Positions 5,689-10,181 of a stretch of DNA of 10,181 nucleotides are shown one piece after another. The stretch spans positions 1 to 10,181 of the forward strand of contig URZM01000071.1 of NCBI GenBank assembly GCA_900552315.1, in the 5' to 3' direction. Source of the DNA: an uncultured Bacteroidales bacterium. Lineage in GTDB: Bacteria; Bacteroidota; Bacteroidia; Bacteroidales; Muribaculaceae. The position numbers were made by a program, and so were the translations under genes. The notes under the pieces are model-generated. The model was not told the DNA's origin. It saw nothing but the letters and a program-made list of their open reading frames with translations, and ran no database searches. Each line of letters begins with the position of its first letter. Within the stretch, counting starts at the first letter, position 1.

Positions 5689-6222
5689 ATGGAGAGGAGC
5701 AAGAAAAATATTTTGGAGCTGACGCGGATGGGGGCGGGCGAGTGGCTGGTCGCCGACAAGCTGCCGCTGCGGCTGCTGCTCGACGATGTGCGTTCGCTGA
5801 ACAATGTGGGTTCGCTGCTGCGTACCTCGGACGCTTTCATGGTGGACGAGGTGGTGATGTGCGGCATCACGGGCACCCCCCCGAACCCGGAGATCCACAA
5901 GACGGCACTCGGCGCCGAGGATTCGGTGCGGTGGCGGCATGCGGACTCGTGCGTGGAGGAGGTACTGTCCTTGCAGGCCCGGGGATGGAAGGTGTGTGTG
6001 CTGGAGCAGACCCACAACTCTGTGATGCTTCAGGATTTCACCCCTGTGAGGGGCGAGCGGTACGCCTTGGTGTGCGGCAACGAGGTGCATGGGGTGGACC
6101 AGAGGGTGGTGGACCTGGCCGATGTGGTGATAGAGATACCGCAGTGCGGGGCCAAACATTCGCTCAATGTGTCGGTTAGCTCCGGCATAGCCCTGTGGAC
6201 CTTATTCGCGGCTCTCAGATGA
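5689..6222 (+). CDS. SpoU/TrmH-family RNA 2'-O-ribose methyltransferase
   Basis: 177 residues from ATG 5689; a GTG two codons earlier (5683) is possible but would fall at or before the predicted transcription start. All three SPOUT motifs of the SpoU class are present: motif 1 LDDVRSLNNVGSLLRTSDAF (31-50; Asn39 and catalytic Arg45), motif 2 YALVCGNEVHGV (125-136; Gly130, Asn131, Glu132), and motif 3 IPQCGAKHSLNVSVSSGIAL (150-169; Ser158, Asn160). The C-terminal trefoil knot binds S-adenosylmethionine and the enzyme methylates ribose 2'-OH in tRNA or rRNA. It lacks the N-terminal RNA-binding extension of RlmB, so the target RNA cannot be named. The stop overlaps the next gene's start as ATGA. 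Confidence 0.92.
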   Translation: MERSKKNILELTRMGAGEWLVADKLPLRLLLDDVRSLNNVGSLLRTSDAFMVDEVVMCGITGTPPNPEIHKTALGAEDSVRWRHADSCVEEVLSLQARGWKVCVLEQTHNSVMLQDFTPVRGERYALVCGNEVHGVDQRVVDLADVVIEIPQCGAKHSLNVSVSSGIALWTLFAALR

Positions 6223-7874
6223 AGGAAATGTCTCGCCTCAAAAGCCCTGTGGCGTTGACCTGGGGGGTGCTCTTGGTCTCCTCCATGCTGTTCGCGGCGT
6301 GGATGCTCTGCGCGCGCGGATATGGCAAGGGCTGGGTGGACGACATAGCTTATTCGCGTGTCTTCACCTCCGACATGGGTTATGTCTCCGCAGAGGACAC
6401 ATATATGTTTTGCGAGGGGGACGAGATAAGCACCCTCTCCGATGTCCTGGGCAGCGGGTACTGGCACTATATGTTGCAGAACGGCAGGCTGGCCAATTTC
6501 CTGATGCTTCTCTCCAACCTGCTTCCACCCTGGCTGGTGGCTCTGCTGCATGGCGCGGCCTACGGGTTCATGATAGCGGGAATACTGCGCCTGGGTCTCG
6601 GCAGGGAATGGTCCGGCCGTCCTCTGGCCTTGGCCGGCGCCATGGTGGCGGTATGGTGTTTTTTCCCTTGGTGGGACATGTACGCGAGTTCAGACTTCAT
6701 GTTCAACTATGTATGGGGCGCTGCCGCGTGCCTGTGGAGCGCGACAGCCATTTTCACCCCTTCGGAGCAGCGTCGGCTGAGGTGGCTTTGGCTCGTGGTC
6801 CCGGCCTCCATGGTGCATGAGGGCCTGAGCGCCATGCTGGATGTGGGGATTGTGGCGTATGTGCTTTGCAACCTGAAAACCTATATATCCGATCCGAGGA
6901 GGCTCGTATTGCCTGCCGCCTTCGGCCTTTTCTCGTTTGTGCCGCTCTTATCGCCGGGTATATGGGAGAGGTCATCGTACCTGACGGGCGGAGAGCTGGA
7001 CACATATTTCCTTTCCTATGTGGTCTTGGCCAAAAGCGCGTTTGTGCTGGCCGTGGCGGCGGCCTTCGTGATCGCGGGTGTGCGGGCACGCCGGTGGGTG
7101 GCGCTTGCGGTGTGCGTCTCCATGCTGGTGGCCGCTTATGCCATAAGCATTAAGGTCTCCGTGGCCGGCAGGGGATTGTGGGGGGCCTATCTTGTGGCGG
7201 CGGTGATGCTGTGCCGTCTGTGTTCCGGCGTCAGGCTGGGAGAGTCGGCTGTTCGCCTGGGGGCCCTGGCTGTCACGGCGGCCCTGTGCGTGTGGGGCGT
7301 GCAGCTGTGCCGTTGGCAATGGCGTATGTCGGCAGAGCGCGACGCCATAGTGGAGGAATTGCGCACAGGCCATCCTGAAGGGGTGTATTCGTTGTCGCCG
7401 GTCACCGACTATGACCGGATACCCTGGTGGCTTTTCGGTATCCCCGGCACCGTGGGGTCTATGGAATCAGGCAACCGCAGATTGATATACGCCGACATCA
7501 CCGGCAGAGAGGGGAGAAAGATAGGATTTATAGCGTTGCTGCCCACGGCCCCCACACTGGAGGAAAGCATGGAGCGCCTGCCGCCGCTTCCCTCCGGGCT
7601 GAGGGGGGACAAACACTGTATAGTCAGCGCAGAGCGTCATCCCGACGCCTGTTTCAGTCTCACCTTCAGCCCAGAGCCTGAGCCGGGCGCGGCGGGCTGG
7701 CATCCCGTGTATTCGTTGAGGAAATTCGCCGGTCCTGTCCGGTGCAAAATTATCTGTGAAGAGGCCGGGCTACGCCTTTCAAGCGACGATTCGGTATACG
7801 TGTACCGTCCCATGCGCATAGCCCGCTCACTGTGGAACCACAGGCTCATAGACGCGGAGCCATGCTCTGAGTGA
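6219..7874 (+). CDS. Polytopic membrane protein, DUF6056-like, possible GT-C glycosyltransferase
   Basis: 551 residues from the ATG that overlaps the methyltransferase stop; an in-frame GTG at 6195 is less likely. After a first membrane segment (~13-31) comes an extracytoplasmic loop with WVDDIAY (39-45, acidic pair Asp41-Asp42) and YMLQNGRLANF (84-94). About nine more hydrophobic segments follow at roughly 98-125, 134-152, 165-180, 188-215, 228-246, 266-288, 292-310, 318-335 and 344-364. FNYVWG (162-167) and MVHEGLS (198-204) resemble conserved features I associate with the DUF6056 family. The last ~185 residues look soluble. An acidic pair in the first outer loop is typical of GT-C glycosyltransferases that use lipid-linked sugars, but this activity is inference. 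Coupling to an RNA methyltransferase suggests shared expression only. Confidence 0.7.
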   Translation: MKEMSRLKSPVALTWGVLLVSSMLFAAWMLCARGYGKGWVDDIAYSRVFTSDMGYVSAEDTYMFCEGDEISTLSDVLGSGYWHYMLQNGRLANFLMLLSNLLPPWLVALLHGAAYGFMIAGILRLGLGREWSGRPLALAGAMVAVWCFFPWWDMYASSDFMFNYVWGAAACLWSATAIFTPSEQRRLRWLWLVVPASMVHEGLSAMLDVGIVAYVLCNLKTYISDPRRLVLPAAFGLFSFVPLLSPGIWERSSYLTGGELDTYFLSYVVLAKSAFVLAVAAAFVIAGVRARRWVALAVCVSMLVAAYAISIKVSVAGRGLWGAYLVAAVMLCRLCSGVRLGESAVRLGALAVTAALCVWGVQLCRWQWRMSAERDAIVEELRTGHPEGVYSLSPVTDYDRIPWWLFGIPGTVGSMESGNRRLIYADITGREGRKIGFIALLPTAPTLEESMERLPPLPSGLRGDKHCIVSAERHPDACFSLTFSPEPEPGAAGWHPVYSLRKFAGPVRCKIICEEAGLRLSSDDSVYVYRPMRIARSLWNHRLIDAEPCSE

Positions 7875-7895
7875 AGGGAGGCAGAGGTCATCCCC

Positions 7896-7909
7896 GCAGC
7901 CCTACAAGG
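7896..7909. repeat. Half-copy of the repeat arm found at 8645-8738
   Basis: GCAGCCCTACAAGG here is identical to the complement of 8648-8661 in the left arm of the inverted repeat and differs at one base from the right arm. It lies in the 68-bp spacer between two convergent genes, the same kind of post-gene position as the full inverted repeat. It suggests a dispersed family in this genome. Confidence 0.45.
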
Positions 7910-7942
7910 TGTTTGCAATCAATAGATTGGGGACGTATGGTG

Positions 7943-8587
7943 TCAGAAGCTCAGGGACAGGGATAGTGCGGGCATCACCTCCGTGCGGTTGCCGCCCAAG
8001 GGAGCCGCGAGTGTTCCCACCCCGAAGCCTGCCGTCACTTGCTGCCCGGCCTTGCTCTTTTGCTTTGCCGCCTTCAGGTTCTTGTAGGCAAATACGAATG
8101 ATGCGACTGACCCGGCCAGGAACAGACCGGTGCCACCCATCATTAGTCCCTCAAACAAGGTTACGCCGGGTCTGACCATTATACATAGAGTAGTGTAGAG
8201 CACTCCGGCAACGGTTATGGCTGTTGATACCACTCCGACTCCTGTGAGCAGGACAAAGCGTCCCCATTCCTTGGTATCCTTGTAATTGAAAGGTGCAGGC
8301 GCTGGCGTGACCTGCTGCGGATTGGCAGGTTCGGTATTGCCCGCCTCGGCGGTCGTTTCTGTATCCAGTGCTTCAGTATCCAGTGCTTCAGTATTCAGGC
8401 GGTTTCCTCGGTCTGTCTGCACACCCATAGTCTCGGCTATGGAGTCGGTGCATTCCGCCGCCACATTCTCTGCCGACGACGGGAAAGGCACAGCCTGCGT
8501 CATGTCCGTGTCGGCGAAGGCAAAGAGCTGCCCCAGGCAAACCATCACACCTACTGCCAAGGCACGCAGCATATTCCAATTCTTCAT
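7943..8587 (-). CDS. Hypothetical exported or membrane protein with TEALD repeat
   Basis: 214 residues, no family recognised. Residues 1-25 form a plausible signal peptide (MKNWNM, then a hydrophobic stretch, ending AFA|D). Residues 26-98 are a low-complexity acidic and proline-rich linker with the tandem unit TEALD twice (66-75) followed by TE. Two hydrophobic segments (~110-138 and ~145-168) follow, then a lysine-rich stretch (KAAKQKSK) and a glycine-rich tail ending ALSLSLSF. The layout suggests an envelope-associated protein with the linker outside and a helical hairpin in the membrane. ATG 8587 is preferred because it begins the signal peptide. It is convergent with the gene at 6219-7874 and lies downstream of mscL in the same direction, but 168 bp and a large inverted repeat separate them, so a separate promoter is likely. 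Confidence 0.7.
   Translation of the reverse strand: MKNWNMLRALAVGVMVCLGQLFAFADTDMTQAVPFPSSAENVAAECTDSIAETMGVQTDRGNRLNTEALDTEALDTETTAEAGNTEPANPQQVTPAPAPFNYKDTKEWGRFVLLTGVGVVSTAITVAGVLYTTLCIMVRPGVTLFEGLMMGGTGLFLAGSVASFVFAYKNLKAAKQKSKAGQQVTAGFGVGTLAAPLGGNRTEVMPALSLSLSF
8361..8390. repeat. 15-bp in-frame tandem repeat
   Basis: GTATCCAGTGCTTCA occurs twice in direct tandem (8361-8375, 8376-8390), followed by a partial third unit beginning GTATTCAG. It encodes the TEALD units of the hypothetical protein. Copy-number change would keep the frame and alter only linker length. Confidence 0.85.
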
Positions 8588-8644
8588 AAGTCACATCAGG
8601 TTATAGTTAGTTATCAGTCAGTTATCACCAAATTATTGGTTGTC

Positions 8645-8738
8645 TGCGCCTTGTAGGGCTGCACCCCGGGGCAGCCGTCATGCACGCGATTCAGCGGCGG
8701 AAAAACGGATGCACCGGGGTGCAGCCCTACAGGGCGCA
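8645..8738. repeat. Large inverted repeat downstream of mscL
   Basis: Arms of 25 bp (8645-8669 and 8714-8738) are complementary throughout except for one G-T pairing position; 18 bp (8652-8669/8714-8731) are perfect. The 44-nt centre contains AAAAACGG and no open frame of note. It begins 17 nt past the mscL stop, so as RNA it could end or protect the mscL transcript. GC-rich arms without a T-run argue against a simple intrinsic terminator and for a REP/BIME-like dispersed element. Confidence 0.75.
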
Positions 8739-8755
8739 GGGACGCAGGGGGGAGG

Positions 8756-9193
8756 TCATTTCTTGGAGTTCTGCTCCTTGAGGAGGTCTCGGATTTCGGT
8801 GAGGAGCTCCACGTCGGGCGCGAGCTTCTCGGGTTCCTCGGCCTTGGCCTCTTCCTGGCGGTGGAATTTCTGCATTATGCGTATGGCCATGAAGATGCAG
8901 AAGGCTATGATGAGGAAATCGACTATGTTCTGGATGAACATGCCGTAGTTGAGCGTTACGGCTTCCTTGGCGGCCTCTCCGGCGGCCGTGGCGGGCTGGG
9001 CGTCCTGCAGGACGTATTTCATGTCTTTGAAATCCATGCCGCCCGTGAGCACGCCTATGGCCGGCATGATGAGGTCGTTGACGAGCGAGGAGACAATCTT
9101 GCCGAAGGCTCCGCCGATGATCACGCCGACGGCCATGTCTATGACGTTGCCGCGCATGGCGAACTCCTTGAAATCAGAAAAGAATTTTCCCAT
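8756..9193 (-). CDS. mscL: Large-conductance mechanosensitive channel MscL
   Basis: MscL is an inner-membrane homopentamer that opens under membrane tension to release solutes during hypo-osmotic shock. The 145 residues match family length. The N-terminal amphipathic helix (FFSDFKEFAMRGN, 4-16) leads into the conserved pore-lining TM1 (NVIDMAVGVIIGGAFGKIVS, 16-35, continuing to ~45). LIMPAIG (41-47) follows, then a periplasmic loop rich in Ala and Gln (~50-80), then TM2 (~84-106, NYGMFIQNIVDFLIIAFCIF). A charged linker and the C-terminal bundle helix (LLTEIRDLLKEQ, 130-141) close the protein. Start ATG 9193 fits the family. It is transcribed away from gapA. Confidence 0.97.
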   Translation of the reverse strand: MGKFFSDFKEFAMRGNVIDMAVGVIIGGAFGKIVSSLVNDLIMPAIGVLTGGMDFKDMKYVLQDAQPATAAGEAAKEAVTLNYGMFIQNIVDFLIIAFCIFMAIRIMQKFHRQEEAKAEEPEKLAPDVELLTEIRDLLKEQNSKK

Positions 9194-9324
9194 ATCTTTA
9201 AATTGTTTTTAATGATTTTTAAACCCGGTTTACGCACAAAAGGTTCACGGGCGCGTTATATACATCGGACGACTTGGCACGGCCACGGTGTGGCGCGTAT
9301 GGCGTACGCGTCTTGAGAGGTTTG

Positions 9325-9332
9325 CAAAATTA
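9325..9332 (-). promoter_or_regulatory. -7 element candidate for mscL
   Basis: Minus-strand TAATTTTG matches TAnnTTTG exactly. It would give an mscL leader of about 125 nt, containing a 13-bp palindrome at 9220-9232. No clear TTTG -33 element is present at the usual distance. Confidence 0.45.
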
Positions 9333-9347
9333 GTTAAAAAAATTGTG

Positions 9348-9366
9348 GAGGTATAGCCCATACCTC
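9348..9366. promoter_or_regulatory. Inverted repeat between divergent mscL and gapA promoters
   Basis: GAGGTAT (9348-9354) and ATACCTC (9360-9366) are perfect 7-bp arms around AGCCC. The repeat sits almost exactly between two mirrored TAATTTTGCA boxes (9323-9332 on minus, 9379-9388 on plus), where both -33 elements would be expected but none matches consensus. That placement suggests a regulator site acting on one or both genes. Confidence 0.5.
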
Positions 9367-9378
9367 GAAAAAAATTCC

Positions 9379-9386
9379 TAATTTTG
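9379..9386 (+). promoter_or_regulatory. -7 element candidate for gapA
   Basis: TAATTTTG matches TAnnTTTG exactly. Transcription would start near 9392, giving a leader of about 170 nt before the gapA ATG at 9566. No consensus -33 element is visible. Confidence 0.5.
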
Positions 9387-9392
9387 CAGAAA

Positions 9393-9565
9393 ATTAAAGG
9401 CTTGCGGTTCACGCTGAAGAAAACACCATGCCGCCGGCCTCGCTCATGAGAGGCATGCCGCCCGGGAAAAGTGCGGGGACATGCGCGGCCGGGGCCAGGA
9501 GCGCCGGACGAGTAGTGTACAGATTATGAATATTTTAAATCAATTCAACCCAAAGGTATAATAAA
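9393..9565 (+). other. Long GC-rich leader of gapA
   Basis: The stretch 9401-9512 is GC-rich between AT-rich flanks and holds no convincing gene. Two mutually exclusive pairings are visible: 9427-9432 with 9452-9457 (CATGCC/GGCATG) and 9437-9441 with 9450-9454 (GCCTC/GAGGC). The last ~45 nt before the ATG are A+T-rich and unstructured, suited to ribosome entry. It does not match a riboswitch class I recognise. Confidence 0.4.
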
Positions 9566-10181
9566 ATGACAAAAGTAGGTATTAATGGTTTTGGTCGCAT
9601 CGGTCGTTTCGTGTTCCGTGCCTCCACAAAGCGTGATGACATCGAGGTAGTTGCAATCAACGACCTTCTCCCCGTAGACTATATGGCTTACATGCTCAAG
9701 TATGACACTATGCATGGCCGCTTCGACGGCACTGTAGAGTGCGACACTGAGAAGAACCTGCTGATCGTGAACGGCAAGGAGATCCGCGTGACAGCCTGCA
9801 AGAACCCCGCCGAGATAGACTGGGCAGCCGTAGGCGCAGAGTATGTAGTAGAGTCCACCGGTCTGTTCCTGACCGAGGAGAAGGCCCAGGCCCACATCGA
9901 GGCCGGCGCCAAGTATGTGGTGATGAGCGCACCCTCGAAGGACGCCACCCCCATGTTCGTATGCGGCGTGAACGCCGACACATACGCTGGCCAGAAGTTC
10001 GTGTCCAACGCTTCCTGCACCACCAACTGCCTTGCTCCCATAGCCAAGGTGCTCAACGACAAGTTCGGCATTGTCAATGGCCTGATGACGACCGTACACT
10101 CCACCACAGCCACACAGAAGACCGTTGACGGTCCTTCGATGAAGGACTGGCGCGGCGGCCGTGCCGCTTCGGGCAACATCA
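9566..10181 (+). CDS. gapA: Glyceraldehyde-3-phosphate dehydrogenase, type I (3' end outside window)
   Basis: The first 205 codons are present and the frame is open to the last base. GAPDH oxidises glyceraldehyde 3-phosphate with NAD+ and phosphate to 1,3-bisphosphoglycerate in glycolysis. The N-terminal Rossmann motif VGINGFGRIGR (4-14), AINDL (30-34, Asp33 typical of NAD preference), YDTMHGRF (46-53) and STGLF (97-101) are followed by the active-site SNASCTTNCLAP (147-158) with catalytic Cys151, and TTVHSTTATQKTVD (175-188) with catalytic His178. The ATG at 9566 gives the standard family start. About 130 further residues are expected beyond the window. Confidence 0.97.
   Translation, partial: MTKVGINGFGRIGRFVFRASTKRDDIEVVAINDLLPVDYMAYMLKYDTMHGRFDGTVECDTEKNLLIVNGKEIRVTACKNPAEIDWAAVGAEYVVESTGLFLTEEKAQAHIEAGAKYVVMSAPSKDATPMFVCGVNADTYAGQKFVSNASCTTNCLAPIAKVLNDKFGIVNGLMTTVHSTTATQKTVDGPSMKDWRGGRAASGNI

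Noticed and set aside
6030..6551. 173-codon minus-strand open frame
   Set aside because: It spans the antisense of the SpoU methyltransferase and the next gene's start, and shows no protein family features.
1..10181. tRNA or rRNA genes
   Set aside because: No cloverleaf with a T-loop GGTTCRANYCC signature and no conserved rRNA segment was recognised on either strand by eye.

Overview
The window looks like chromosomal DNA of a Bacteroidota species, most likely a Bacteroidales gut commensal; a Muribaculaceae-like assignment is a guess. Several intergenic spacers carry the Bacteroidota sigma-ABfr -7 element TAnnTTTG, start codons generally lack strong Shine-Dalgarno sequences, and the proteins (NadA, MscL, GapA, a SpoU methyltransferase, a DUF6056-like membrane protein) are Bacteroidota-like in style. 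No plasmid, phage or transposase gene is visible.

Layout. Positions 1-688 hold no convincing gene. They are a C-rich tract of short stem-loops, then one copy of a structured repeat (331-460), then the promoter and operator of a HigBA-like toxin-antitoxin pair (689-1543). A second copy of the structured repeat (1682-1802) follows the pair, so the module is bracketed by direct repeats whose first stem shows compensatory changes. Next, on the minus strand, is nadA (quinolinate synthase, NAD synthesis).

The spacer between nadA and the next gene (2836-3226) is the most interesting part. It contains eight copies of a DnaA-box-like nonamer, consensus TT(A/G/T)TCTACA. Two of them abut, in the canonical orientation, a short GC-rich linker, a run of TAA-type trinucleotides and a 52-base tract that is 90% A+T. 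This is the box / GC cluster / DnaA-trio / unwinding-element order described for bacterial oriC, so I propose this spacer as a candidate chromosomal replication origin with a variant DnaA box (T at position 6).

From 3211 to 5627 a two-gene minus-strand operon, overlapping by ATGA, encodes a PaaK/CapK-like adenylate-forming enzyme and an ATP-grasp ligase. Their joint product is unknown, but the pairing suggests activation of a carboxylate followed by ATP-dependent ligation. A compact divergent promoter separates it from a plus-strand pair, a SpoU-family RNA methyltransferase and a polytopic DUF6056-like membrane protein, also overlapping by ATGA. The methyltransferase may be translated from a leaderless mRNA.

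From 7943 to the end: a secreted or envelope hypothetical protein with a 15-bp in-frame tandem repeat, a 25-bp-armed inverted repeat, mscL (mechanosensitive channel), a divergent promoter region with a central inverted repeat, and the first 205 codons of gapA (glyceraldehyde-3-phosphate dehydrogenase), cut by the window edge. No tRNA, rRNA or CRISPR array was recognised.
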